Part shown: piece after piece, positions 41,843 to 50,056 of the stretch
How positions within the stretch are numbered: the stretch's first letter is position 1
How the letters are laid out: each line of letters opens with the position of its first letter
Assembly: GCA_018267215.1 (NCBI GenBank)
Contig: JAFDYX010000024.1
Coordinates: forward strand, 263,337-327,336
Source: Bacteroidota bacterium
Lineage (GTDB): Bacteria > Bacteroidota > Bacteroidia > Cytophagales > Cyclobacteriaceae
Direction of reading: 5' to 3'
Length of the DNA stretch: 64,000 nucleotides
Translations under genes and position numbers: made by a program
The notes under the pieces: generated by a model
Database searches by the model: none
Seen by the model: the letters and a program-made list of their open reading frames with translations, nothing else
Told to the model about the DNA's origin: nothing

Positions 41843-43117
41843 TTAATACCCGCCCCTGTATTTATAGGTCTTGGCTACTTTGTCAATGGCCACCATGTAA
41901 GCGGCAATGCGCAAAGAAACTTTGTATTGGGTAGCTGTTTTGTACACATTGTCGAATGCGTCTTTCATGATCCGGTCGCTTCTGCGGTTTACCCGCTCGG
42001 CCGTCCATTTATAGCCCAACCGGTTTTGCACCCACTCAAAATACGATACCGTTACCCCACCGGCATTAGCCAGAATATCGGGCACTACGCTGATGCCTTT
42101 TTCGTAAATGATTGAGTCAGCTTTGGATGACGTAGGGCCATTGGCACCTTCTACAATGAGTTTAGCCTGGATTTTTCCGGCATTAGCTGCCGTAATAACA
42201 TCTTCCGTGGCTGCCGGCACCAGCACATCTACGGGCATAGTCAGAATATCGATGCTGGAAACTTTTTCGGCTTGTGCAAAGCCTTCCAGCGATCCTTTGT
42301 TATTGTCTCGGTATTTTACGGCCGCTTCGATGTCAATGCCGTTTTCATTGTAGAATGCGCCCGCCAAATCGCTGATGGCTTGTACTTTCAATCCACGTTC
42401 GTGCAGCAAACGCGCTGCCCATGAGCCCACGTTGCCAAATCCCTGCACAGCACAGGTAGCTTTGTAGGGGTTGATTTTCAGTTTTTCCATGGCAGCCAAA
42501 GCCGACACCATTACACCACGGCCGGTAGCCTCCGTTCGCCCCAGCGAGCCGCCCATTACGATGGGCTTGCCGGTAACTACCGCAGCTACGGTCATCCCTT
42601 TGTTACGCGAATATTGATCCATCAACCAGGCCATTTCTCGCGGGCCAGTGCCCATGTCTGGAGCTGGTATATCCTGATCGGGGCCAAATACGTCTTGCAT
42701 GGCTTGTGTGTAAGCACGCATGAGCCGCTCAATTTCTCCGGCCGACATTTCGCGGGGGTTGCAGGTAACACCACCTTTTGCGCCTCCATAAGGAATATCT
42801 ACTACGGCACACTTCCAGGTCATCCAAGCGGCCAGTGCCTTTACTTCGTCTAAGTTAACATGGGTATCAAAACGGATTCCGCCTTTTGAAGGACCTAAGA
42901 TAGTTGAATGGATAACCCGGTAGCCTTCAAAAACTTTAATGCTGCCATCGTCCATGGTTACCGGCAATGAAACAATCACTTGCTTGGCCGGTGTCTTTAA
43001 TACGTTGTACACTTCTTCCTCCAAACCCAAAAGTTGAGAGGCTGTTTGGAAGCGTGTCATCATTGCTTCAAATGGATTTTCTTTGGTACTCAGGGGAGCA
43101 GGTTCAATGTATGCCAT
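41843..43117 (-). CDS. gdhA: Glutamate dehydrogenase (Glu/Leu/Phe/Val family)
   Basis: 424-residue enzyme converting 2-oxoglutarate and ammonia to glutamate or the reverse. The active-site lysine is in VDIPYGGAKGGVTCNP near 112, a second substrate site is PAPDMGTGPREMAWLMDQYS near 157-176, and the Rossmann motif is CAVQGFGNVGSWAARLL near 220-236. VEGANGPTSSKAD near 325 completes the family pattern. Length and the GTGPREMAW motif match the type I short hexameric GDH. The nucleotide preference (NAD or NADP) cannot be read confidently. It is followed by psd. Confidence 0.94.
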   Translation of the reverse strand: MAYIEPAPLSTKENPFEAMMTRFQTASQLLGLEEEVYNVLKTPAKQVIVSLPVTMDDGSIKVFEGYRVIHSTILGPSKGGIRFDTHVNLDEVKALAAWMTWKCAVVDIPYGGAKGGVTCNPREMSAGEIERLMRAYTQAMQDVFGPDQDIPAPDMGTGPREMAWLMDQYSRNKGMTVAAVVTGKPIVMGGSLGRTEATGRGVMVSALAAMEKLKINPYKATCAVQGFGNVGSWAARLLHERGLKVQAISDLAGAFYNENGIDIEAAVKYRDNNKGSLEGFAQAEKVSSIDILTMPVDVLVPAATEDVITAANAGKIQAKLIVEGANGPTSSKADSIIYEKGISVVPDILANAGGVTVSYFEWVQNRLGYKWTAERVNRRSDRIMKDAFDNVYKTATQYKVSLRIAAYMVAIDKVAKTYKYRGGY

Positions 43118-43299
43118 TGTATTTTGCTGGTTAATTTGATGAGTGATTTTTTGCGGTTGGCCGATAACTCGACTCCATGTTTTTCAGATTATAAATCCTG
43201 ACCGAAAACGGTTGCAAGATAGGAATATTTTATCGAGAATGAGGGATGACAGTAATTTTGTGATGAGAGGAAAAGAATCAAAACAGAATTAATCAGGCA

Positions 43300-43325
43300 T
43301 AAAAAAACCGCTGGGAAGCGGTCTT
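43300..43325 (-). terminator. Intrinsic terminator after the small Lys/Glu-rich gene
   Basis: Stem ACCGCT (43307-43312) / AGCGGT (43317-43322), loop GGGA; on the minus strand it is followed by seven T residues, 10-30 bp beyond the stop codon at 43336. Confidence 0.85.
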
Positions 43326-43335
43326 TTTATTTTGC

Positions 43336-43515
43336 TCAGTCTTTCTTTTTGGGCTTCTCTTTCTCCTTGCTTTCTTTCTTGTGTTCGTGCTTTTCTTTGT
43401 TCTCCTTTTTCTCTTCTTTTTTTGGTTTTTCTTTTTGAGGAGTCTGGGCGATAGCCACTGAGCCGGCCAGCGCACAAATCAGCGCCACCGACAAAATTCT
43501 TGCAAATGTTTTCAT
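43336..43515 (-). CDS. Small exported Lys/Glu-rich protein
   Basis: 59 residues: a signal peptide (MKTFARILSVALICALAGSVAIA) and a mature part of about 35 residues made almost only of Lys, Glu, Pro, His and Ser in KEKPKKEE-like repeats. Start set at 43515, where the signal peptide begins; the frame extends 11 residues further up. No domain. Such low-complexity exported peptides occur in many Bacteroidota and have no assigned function. A clear intrinsic terminator follows, which supports real expression as a single gene. Confidence 0.65.
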   Translation of the reverse strand: MKTFARILSVALICALAGSVAIAQTPQKEKPKKEEKKENKEKHEHKKESKEKEKPKKKD

Positions 43516-43623
43516 ATTGTTTTTTTTTAGTAAAACGAATGTACGCAAATAACATTCGCGATGTTGTCAGTTCTGTGAAATATTGAAATCTTCAGTCAAT
43601 GATTTAATCTTATTTTTATCTGA

Positions 43624-43668
43624 ACATAAAAAATGGTGTAATCTGTTGAGACCACACCATTTCTTTTT
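43624..43668 (-). terminator. Intrinsic terminator of the ribosomal operon (after tsf)
   Basis: Perfect 9-bp stem AAATGGTGT (43631-43639) / ACACCATTT (43654-43662) with T-rich tails on both sides, 20-60 bp downstream of the tsf stop. Confidence 0.85.
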
Positions 43669-43687
43669 TAAGCCTTATTGATAAATA

Positions 43688-44515
43688 CTATCCGATGCTG
43701 ATGCGCTTAAACTCAGCTACCGAAAGTCCTTTTGAGATACTGTCTAAGTATTGGGCTACGGTTTTAGAATTATCTTTTACAAAGGTCTGATGTACCAACG
43801 TATTGTCTTTGAAGAATTTTTGCAGCTTGCCTTGCGCAATTTTTTCTACCATGTTGGCGGGTTTCCCTTCGGCCAAAATCTGCGCTTTGGCAATTTCCAG
43901 TTCTTTTTCGATCACGGTTTTATCTACTGTAGTTTCATCTACTGCCACGGGGTTCATGGCGGCTATCTGCATGCCCACATCTTTGCCGGCATCGGTAACA
44001 TCTTTTCCGTTTACGCCTTTTAACGATACGAGTACGCCCAATTTGCTGCCGGCATGTATGTAGGGTACAACTGCTTCGCCTGTCATGTGGACGAATGATG
44101 AAATCTCCAGCTTCTCACCAATTTTGCCCACCAACTCAGTTATTTTTTCATTGATTGTCAGGTTGCCCGCTTTCTCATTCAGCAGAGCATCTTTATCAGC
44201 GGGCTTCTTGGCAAATGCAGTTTCTGCGATAAGTTTGCCGAGGTTTTGAAACTCTTCGTTTTTTGCCACGAAATCCGTTTCGCAGTTGAGGGCGATCAGA
44301 ACGGCTTCTTTCTTGTTGTCAGAAACCTTAATAAATACCGACCCTTCTTTGGCATCTTTGTCTGAACGGCTGGCAGAAACTTTTTGTCCTTTTTTTCTCA
44401 ATATCTCAATGGCTTTTTCGAAATCGCCATTGGCTTCGGTCAATGCTTTTTTGCAATCCATCATACCGGCACCGGTCATGGTGCGGAGCTTATTTACATC
44501 TTGTGCTGTAATCAT
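43688..44515 (-). CDS. tsf: Translation elongation factor Ts
   Basis: 275-residue guanine nucleotide exchange factor for EF-Tu. The N-terminal UBA-like part VNKLRTMTGAGMMDCKKAL and the signature ALNCETDFVAKNEEF near 75-90 are present, then SFVHMTGEAVVPYIHAGSKLGVLVSL and the late IVEKIAQGKLQKFFKDNTLVHQTFVKD. Length is typical. It is last in rplM-rpsI-rpsB-tsf, behind a strong hairpin in the 108-bp gap after rpsB, and is followed by an intrinsic terminator. All domain features look intact. Confidence 0.97.
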   Translation of the reverse strand: MITAQDVNKLRTMTGAGMMDCKKALTEANGDFEKAIEILRKKGQKVSASRSDKDAKEGSVFIKVSDNKKEAVLIALNCETDFVAKNEEFQNLGKLIAETAFAKKPADKDALLNEKAGNLTINEKITELVGKIGEKLEISSFVHMTGEAVVPYIHAGSKLGVLVSLKGVNGKDVTDAGKDVGMQIAAMNPVAVDETTVDKTVIEKELEIAKAQILAEGKPANMVEKIAQGKLQKFFKDNTLVHQTFVKDNSKTVAQYLDSISKGLSVAEFKRISIG

Positions 44516-44544
44516 AGTTATTATTTTTTAGTAGTTACATTTCA

Positions 44545-44580
44545 TAAAAAAACATCGGCTGGATGAGCCGATGTTCTCTG
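44545..44580 (-). terminator. Attenuator-like hairpin between rpsB and tsf
   Basis: Perfect 9-bp stem ACATCGGCT (44552-44560) / AGCCGATGT (44566-44574), 5-base loop, followed on the minus strand by seven T residues. It has the form of an intrinsic terminator but lies inside the operon, so partial read-through probably sets the tsf level. Confidence 0.75.
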
Positions 44581-44623
44581 GCCGAGGCCGAACACCGGCT
44601 GGTCGGCTAATGCCAATCAACGA

Positions 44624-45394
44624 TTATCTTGTTTCCTCTACGGTTTCGTCAAGTTTTCTTTTTTCTTCTTCCTCTTTCTTTTGGCCTGCTTCTTCCTTGT
44701 CCTTTTTGCGCTCCATCAATGCTTCTTCGATGGACTTGCCAATATGGTTGGTAATGATGGAGATTGATTTGAAGGCATCATCGTTACCGGGAATGGGGAA
44801 GTCAATATCTGAAGGATCAGAATTGGTATCCACCAAGGCAAAAACCGGAATATTCAATTTTTGAGCTTCAGCTACGGCAATGTGTTCGCGCTTCACGTCA
44901 ATAACAAACAGGGCAGCGGGCAAACGGTTTAAGTCTGAAATACCGCCTAATTGCTTTTGAAGCTTTGCTTTTTCGCGCGACAGCATCAATTTTTCTTTCT
45001 TGGTTATGTTCTCGAACGAATCGTCTTTCATCATTTTTTCAATCTGAGAAAGCTTTTTCAGCGATTTGCGGATCGTGGCAAAATTGGTAAGCATGCCACC
45101 CAGCCAACGCTCTGTAACGTAAGGCATATTGAGGCGGGTAGCTTCCTGCACCACGATGTCTTTAGCTTGTTTTTTGGTGGCAACAAACATGATTTTGCGC
45201 CCCGAGCGAACAATATTTTTTATTGCGTAAACCGCTTCATCAAGACATTTTACTGTCTTGTTCAAGTCTATCAGGTGGATGCCGTTGTTTTCCATGTAGA
45301 TGTACTCTGCCATCCGGGGGTTCCACTTGCGGGTGAGGTGGCCAAAGTGCACACCTGCATCTATTAATTGTTGTACAGTCAATTGCTCTGCCAT
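44624..45394 (-). CDS. rpsB: 30S ribosomal protein uS2
   Basis: 256-residue small-subunit protein. The N-terminus TVQQLIDAGVHFGHLTRKWNP is the uS2 signature; RSGRKIMFVATKKQAKDIV, RWLGGMLTNFATIRKSL near 110-126 and PVFALVDTNSDPSDIDFPIPGNDDAFKSI near 200 follow. The C-terminal 40 residues are a charged extension (RKKDKEEAGQKKEEEEKRK) common in Bacteroidota. It lies 10 bp after rpsI in the operon and ahead of the attenuator-like hairpin. Confidence 0.98.
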   Translation of the reverse strand: MAEQLTVQQLIDAGVHFGHLTRKWNPRMAEYIYMENNGIHLIDLNKTVKCLDEAVYAIKNIVRSGRKIMFVATKKQAKDIVVQEATRLNMPYVTERWLGGMLTNFATIRKSLKKLSQIEKMMKDDSFENITKKEKLMLSREKAKLQKQLGGISDLNRLPAALFVIDVKREHIAVAEAQKLNIPVFALVDTNSDPSDIDFPIPGNDDAFKSISIITNHIGKSIEEALMERKKDKEEAGQKKEEEEKRKLDETVEETR

Positions 45395-45404
45395 GTTTGT
45401 TCTA

Positions 45405-45791
45405 TTAACGCTTGCTAAACTGGAATCTTCTTCTTGCTTTCTTTCTGCCCGGCTTTTTCCGCTCTACCATGCGGGAATCGCGCGTGAGAATGCCTTCTTT
45501 CTTTAACGCAGGACGGTTTTCAGTGTTGATTTTTACCAAGGCGCGTGCTATGCCCAAACGGATAGCTTCGGCCTGCCCTTTAGAACCGCCACCTTCTACG
45601 TTTACATTTACATCGTAGCTGCCTTCAGTTTTTGAGAGGGCGAAGGCTTGCTTCACGGTGGTTTGCAGAATCTCTGAAGGGAAATATTCTTTCAGTTCGC
45701 GTTCGTTTACAACGATCTGACCTTTGCCGGGTTTAACATACACCCGTGCTACTGAGGTCTTCCTTCTGCCAATAGTATTAATTATCTCCAT
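45405..45791 (-). CDS. rpsI: 30S ribosomal protein uS9
   Basis: 128-residue protein with the uS9 pattern: [20 protein letters not shown] at the start, [20 protein letters not shown] near 68-87, and the C-terminal [14 protein letters not shown] whose last residues reach the P-site tRNA. It starts 3 bp after rplM and precedes rpsB by 10 bp. Confidence 0.98.
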   Translation of the reverse strand: MEIINTIGRRKTSVARVYVKPGKGQIVVNERELKEYFPSEILQTTVKQAFALSKTEGSYDVNVNVEGGGSKGQAEAIRLGIARALVKINTENRPALKKEGILTRDSRMVERKKPGRKKARRRFQFSKR

Positions 45792-45794
45792 GTA

Positions 45795-46238
45795 TTAAAG
45801 CTTGATTTCTTTTGGTTGTTGTGCCTGATGCTCGTGCTCAGCCCCGGCATACACATGCAGGCTGCGGAATAACTGGCGGCCCATCGTATTTTTGGGCAAC
45901 ATTCTGCGAATGGAAAGTTCAATCAGGCGTGCCGGATTTTTTTCGCTGATCTGCTTGGGCGTCAATTGTTTTTGGCCGCCCGGGTAGCCCGAGTAGAAAA
46001 ACAACCTGCGGTTGTTCCACTTCTTGCCTGTCATTTTAATTTTTTCGGCATTAATCACTACTACGTGATCGCCCATGTCAGTATTGGGAGTATAGGTTGG
46101 CTTGTTTTTGCCACGTAGAACTTTGGCAACCTGGCTCGCCAAGCGACCCAATACCTGATCTTTTGCATCAACCAATACCCAACCCTTTTCGGCTGTGGCC
46201 TTGTTGGCAAATGTTGTTTTATAACTTAAATGATCCAC
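45795..46238 (-). CDS. rplM: 50S ribosomal protein uL13
   Basis: 147-residue large-subunit protein. Motifs are KGWVLVDAKDQVLGRLASQVAKVLRG, the signature GDHVVVINAEKIKMTGKKW near 57-75, and RMLPKNTMGRQLFRSLHVYAG near 112-132. It is first in the operon rplM-rpsI-rpsB-tsf, directly behind a consensus promoter, in the standard order for Bacteroidota. Confidence 0.98.
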   Translation of the reverse strand: MDHLSYKTTFANKATAEKGWVLVDAKDQVLGRLASQVAKVLRGKNKPTYTPNTDMGDHVVVINAEKIKMTGKKWNNRRLFFYSGYPGGQKQLTPKQISEKNPARLIELSIRRMLPKNTMGRQLFRSLHVYAGAEHEHQAQQPKEIKL

Positions 46239-46280
46239 TTTTTTAACTGTTTAAAATCAATACCCTCTTAAAAAGGGACA

Positions 46281-46311
46281 CAAAAGTAGGCGCAAAAAGC
46301 AGATTATGCAA
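46281..46311 (-). promoter_or_regulatory. Promoter of the rplM-rpsI-rpsB-tsf operon
   Basis: TTG (46311-46309), 20-base spacer, TACTTTTG (46288-46281), an exact consensus match. The transcription start is expected near 46275, about 37 bp before the rplM ATG. Confidence 0.8.
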
Positions 46312-46325
46312 GCATAGGTTATTTT

Positions 46326-47045
46326 TTACCTTGCTCGAACCCGAAGTTGGTTAACCAGCGCCTTAAAATCTTTAGGATATGGCGCTTCAATATTTACCGT
46401 TTTCCCATTAATTAAAGCAAATTCAAGGGAAAATGCGTGTAAGGCCATTCGTTTGATGAGGGGTTGCTCATCGGTCATTTTCTTTAAATGAAAGTGGCGC
46501 TTTACCGAAGAAACAAAAAAAGGTTTGCCGCCATAGGTTTCATCGCCTGTTATCGGGGCTTTGAGGTAAGCCAAATGGATACGGATTTGGTGCATGCGCC
46601 CAGTAACGGGGTTGCACCTGATTAAAGTGTGGTTTTGAAACGTCTCTTCGGTGTTAAAATATGTTTGGGCGGGTTTCCCCTCGCGGGTAATTTTTACGGT
46701 ACCGTCATTGAGTTTTAAAATGGCTCTGTCAACCAATATGTTTTCTAAATCATGCAAACCGTCTGCCACGGCATGATAGGTTTTGGTTACTTCCCGGTTT
46801 TCAAACTGCATGCTCAGGTGCCGGTAGGCTTCGGGGTTTCGGGCAATGGCCAATACGCCAGAGGTGTCTTTATCCAGCCGATGGCAAACTTGCGGATCGG
46901 GCTCCACTTCCCGTGCCAGCGCTAAAATATTGGTTGGCTCATTTCGGTCTTCCAGTGTGGAGATAAACGGGGGTTTATTAATGACTAAGTAGTCAGTATC
47001 TTCAAAGAGCACTAGGTCAGAAAAAATAAGTTTTGAAGTCTTCAT
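46326..47045 (-). CDS. RluA-family pseudouridine synthase
   Basis: 239-residue single-domain pseudouridine synthase. The catalytic Asp lies in PQVCHRLDKDTSGVLAIAR (HRLD motif, near residue 58). Further family motifs are KTYHAVADG, LIRCNPVTGRMHQIRIHLAYL near 140-160 with GRxHQIR, and RMALHAFSLEF near 205. There is no N-terminal S4 domain, so it is closer to RluA than RluD. The target (23S rRNA or tRNA) is not resolved from sequence. It starts 6 bp after the histidine kinase stop on the same strand and is likely part of that transcript. Confidence 0.9.
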   Translation of the reverse strand: MKTSKLIFSDLVLFEDTDYLVINKPPFISTLEDRNEPTNILALAREVEPDPQVCHRLDKDTSGVLAIARNPEAYRHLSMQFENREVTKTYHAVADGLHDLENILVDRAILKLNDGTVKITREGKPAQTYFNTEETFQNHTLIRCNPVTGRMHQIRIHLAYLKAPITGDETYGGKPFFVSSVKRHFHLKKMTDEQPLIKRMALHAFSLEFALINGKTVNIEAPYPKDFKALVNQLRVRAR

Positions 47046-47051
47046 GCTGAG

Positions 47052-48101
47052 TTAATCTTCATTTTCTGGTACACGCGGCAACTTAAAACTAAATTCTGAA
47101 CCTTTGCCCACTTCGCTCTGCACTTCGGCTTTACTGCCATGGCTTTCTAAGATATGTTTTACAATGGCCAGCCCCAATCCGGTGCCTCCTTTTTCGCGAC
47201 TGCGGCTTTTGTCAACTCGATAAAACCGTTGGAAAATCCGGTGAAGATGTTCTTGCGGAATACCTTCGCCTGTGTCTTTTACGATGGTGACGATGTTTTT
47301 TTTGCCTACATCAAATGAAATGGTAACCTCACCATCTTCCGGTGTGTAGTTGATGGCATTGGAAATCAGGTTGGTCATTACCTGGCCTATCCGTTGCGGG
47401 TCTGCACGCACCACTACATTCGATTGTTTGTGAGACATTATTTTTAATTGGACTTTTTTAGCTTCAGCTTTCTCTTCAAACTGTTCCACAACTTCTTCAC
47501 AGAGTTTTACCAAATCCACCTGATCAAATTTCATTTTGATGTCGCCTGTTTCAATTTGCGACAAGGTGAGCAAGTCTTGCACCAGCGAGTCTATACCATC
47601 CAGGCTTTTGGCTGCTTTCTTTAAAAACTTTTCGCGCACGTTTTTGTCGTTCATCGCGCCATCCAGCAAAGTGTGTACAAATCCTTGGGCTGCAAAAATG
47701 GGAGTCTTCAGTTCGTGCGATACATTGGCGATAAATTCTTTCCGGAATACTTCCAGTTTTTTTAATTCATCAATTTCATTTTGTTGAAGTTGTGCGAAGG
47801 CTGCAATTTCCCGGTTCAATTTTTCAAACGGATCAATAATAGAATTTGATTTTTCTTTGGCTACGGATTTTAGTTCCCGTTTCATCAGTTTGTTCATCAT
47901 CTTGTTGATCTTATTGATACCGCGAAAGATGACAAACTCCAACACCATAAAAACGGTGAGATATGAAACAGAAAAACTGATGAGCGATGTTACGATCAGC
48001 GCATTAGTATCTACACTGTCTGCCAAGGAAAGGAACAGCGTGGTTACCACAGCTATCGAGATAGCGAGAAGCAAGGCGAGAAATCGGGCGCTGTAAACCA
48101 T
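47052..48101 (-). CDS. PhoR-like membrane sensor histidine kinase
   Basis: 349-residue kinase with two N-terminal helices (SARFLALLLAISIAVVTTLF and VTSLISFSVSYLTVFMVLEF) and a very short periplasmic loop, so it probably senses within the membrane or through partners. The HisKA H-box is FIANVSHELKTPIFAAQGFV near residue 130. The HATPase part has NLISNAINYTP, DTGEGIPQEHLHRIFQRFYR and GGTGLGLAIVKHI. Start at the ATG 48101; a TTG at 48116 is an alternative. It is 63 bp downstream of an OmpR/PhoB-type regulator, a cognate pair resembling PhoBR, which in other bacteria controls phosphate uptake. The signal here is not shown by sequence. Confidence 0.92.
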   Translation of the reverse strand: MVYSARFLALLLAISIAVVTTLFLSLADSVDTNALIVTSLISFSVSYLTVFMVLEFVIFRGINKINKMMNKLMKRELKSVAKEKSNSIIDPFEKLNREIAAFAQLQQNEIDELKKLEVFRKEFIANVSHELKTPIFAAQGFVHTLLDGAMNDKNVREKFLKKAAKSLDGIDSLVQDLLTLSQIETGDIKMKFDQVDLVKLCEEVVEQFEEKAEAKKVQLKIMSHKQSNVVVRADPQRIGQVMTNLISNAINYTPEDGEVTISFDVGKKNIVTIVKDTGEGIPQEHLHRIFQRFYRVDKSRSREKGGTGLGLAIVKHILESHGSKAEVQSEVGKGSEFSFKLPRVPENED

Positions 48102-48164
48102 GAGGTGAAAACGCAAAAATAATCCATTTCCTTGTGAGGAATCTAAATCAGCTTTGCTAGTGTG

Positions 48165-48851
48165 TTACAGATTGAATTTATAACCTACACCTTTTACGGT
48201 AGCTATCGTTTCTTCGCCTACTTTTTCGCGCACCTTGCGAATGTGCACATCTACCGTTCTGGAAAGTACATACACATCAGTGCCCCATATTTTCTGCAAA
48301 AGGTCATCGCGGCTGAAAACTTTATTGGGGTTTTGCGCCAGGAAGAAAAGCAACTCAAATTCTTTTTTAGGCAGATAGATGTCGCGGTCTTTATGGCGCA
48401 CGGTATAGCTGGCGCGGTCTATCAGCAAATCGCCTGCTTTAATTTGTGTGGTCGTACTTTTCTTGGCCGAGTCTCTGCGGAAGAGTGCACCGATGCGGCT
48501 CATCAGCGCGCGCGGCTTGATGGGCTTTAAAATATAATCGTCAGCGCCCACATCGAAGGCGGCCACTTCCGAGTATTCTTCACCACGTGCGGTTAGAAAA
48601 ACAATGTAGGTGCCGGCCAATTCGGGCAATGCGCGCAACTGGCGGCAGGCCTCCACACCATCCATTTTGGGCATCATAATATCGAGGAGAACTAAATCGG
48701 GATGGAATTTTTTGGCTGTGTCAACACCGGCTTGGCCATTCTGGGCCGTACGCACATCATATCCTTCTTTCTCCAGATTGTATTTCAACAACTCGAGGAT
48801 GGACTCCTCATCGTCAACCACCAACACTTTGGGCGCGGGTTTGTTGGTCAT
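48165..48851 (-). CDS. OmpR/PhoB-family response regulator
   Basis: 228-residue regulator. The receiver domain has VLVVDDEESILELLKYNLEK and the phosphorylation site in DLVLLDIMMPKMDGVEACRQ (Asp near 57), with conserved Thr and Lys switch residues (VFLTARGEE, DYILKPIKPR). The winged-helix DNA-binding domain (about 135-228) ends RTVDVHIRKVREKVGEE...KGVGYKFNL. It is first in the regulator-kinase-pseudouridine synthase unit. The close kinase partner suggests a PhoB-like role, but no pho-box or phosphate genes are in the window. Confidence 0.93.
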   Translation of the reverse strand: MTNKPAPKVLVVDDEESILELLKYNLEKEGYDVRTAQNGQAGVDTAKKFHPDLVLLDIMMPKMDGVEACRQLRALPELAGTYIVFLTARGEEYSEVAAFDVGADDYILKPIKPRALMSRIGALFRRDSAKKSTTTQIKAGDLLIDRASYTVRHKDRDIYLPKKEFELLFFLAQNPNKVFSRDDLLQKIWGTDVYVLSRTVDVHIRKVREKVGEETIATVKGVGYKFNL

Positions 48852-48950
48852 AATTTTTATTACAAAAGTAGGTACAAAAGGTGTGATGGAGAAAAGGCAA
48901 TTCCCGACTTAACAATTTGGTAAATGTGCCTTAACCTAAACGTAAAGAGT

Positions 48951-49970
48951 TTATAAAAACGGATATTTTTTGCTGAGATAAAGAACGTAAGCTTTTAAGT
49001 TTCCATGAAACTGATCGTTTAGCTCCTGCGCAAAAGTTTGTTGTTTTGATTGATATAAGTGAAAGGACATAAAATAGGTGTTGTTGGGCAGCCAAGTGGT
49101 ATCCGATTTTCTTCTTTCCGCCAGCGAAAGCGTGTCAATGCTTTTGATGATTTTTTGGATCATTTTTTTCTTTTTTTCTTTTCGGACAGCAAATGGTTCT
49201 GCAGGGTCCATGGATCGGTACAGGCTATCTAATTTTTTTGTGCCGCGTAAAATATGGCGACTGTATTTGCGGTAATCCTGATCCTCATTTTTGTATTGCA
49301 CATATTCCCGTGAATTTTTTCCAAACTTGAATATCAAAAAATCATACGAGGCGGTATCTCCAATAAACGAAGCAAGGTTTTCATTGAAGTCGGCATTGTC
49401 TTTTACAAAGATGGTGGCGTGCACCATTTCGTGCAGGATGAGACTGGCCAGGTCGCCATCGCTGCGCCTGAGCATGCCGCTTAAAATCGGGTCGGTAAAC
49501 CAGCCCAAGGTGCTCCACCCGCCCGGGTTGCGAATGCTCACATCATAATTTTCGTCCACCAGTTTTTTTCGCTCTGCCACGGCTTTATCTTTTTCAAAAA
49601 AACCTTTGTAGGGCAAGTCGCCCACAATGGGGAAATGCCATAGCTTGGGCTTGAGTTCAAACGGGCCGCAGGCCTGCACCACCCACATCAGTTCATCACC
49701 GCGCTGGTCGTACAATGTTTTGTAGTTTTTAGTGTCTTTCAGCCCCAGCGAATCAATGGCAAATTTTCGTACCTCTTCAATCAACCTGAGTTTCGTTTTG
49801 AGCGAGTCGGGGAAGGAGGGGTCTTCCATAAATTTTTCAACCGGCTTGGCTTCCCATATTATTTTCAGTTGCCCCCACCCCATGCGCAGGCCATAGCTGA
49901 CGAGAGGCCATTGCCAGAGGGTGAGCAAGAGCACTGCCACCAACAGAAACAGAAGAATTTTTTTTATCAT
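48951..49970 (-). CDS. Predicted zinc aminopeptidase (PF10023-like)
   Basis: 339 residues with an N-terminal hydrophobic helix (MIKKILLFLLVAVLLLTLWQ) acting as signal anchor. The metalloprotease site is SLILHEMVHATIFVKDNADF followed by NENLASFIGD, giving HExxH plus a downstream Glu ligand. The family region FGWFSTLGW-like GGWSTLGWFTDPILSGML near 160 is typical of COG4324. Start at the ATG at 49970; the frame runs 11 residues further without a good start. Substrates of this family are not well defined. It is divergent from the penicillin-acylase gene. Confidence 0.85.
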   Translation of the reverse strand: MIKKILLFLLVAVLLLTLWQWPLVSYGLRMGWGQLKIIWEAKPVEKFMEDPSFPDSLKTKLRLIEEVRKFAIDSLGLKDTKNYKTLYDQRGDELMWVVQACGPFELKPKLWHFPIVGDLPYKGFFEKDKAVAERKKLVDENYDVSIRNPGGWSTLGWFTDPILSGMLRRSDGDLASLILHEMVHATIFVKDNADFNENLASFIGDTASYDFLIFKFGKNSREYVQYKNEDQDYRKYSRHILRGTKKLDSLYRSMDPAEPFAVRKEKKKKMIQKIIKSIDTLSLAERRKSDTTWLPNNTYFMSFHLYQSKQQTFAQELNDQFHGNLKAYVLYLSKKYPFL

Positions 49971-50056
49971 ACCATCCGGTTGCCGTGCGATTGAGCCGCA
50001 CAAGATGGTAAAGTAAACAGAATGTTTCTATATTCGGATTGATAAATGATAGAACA

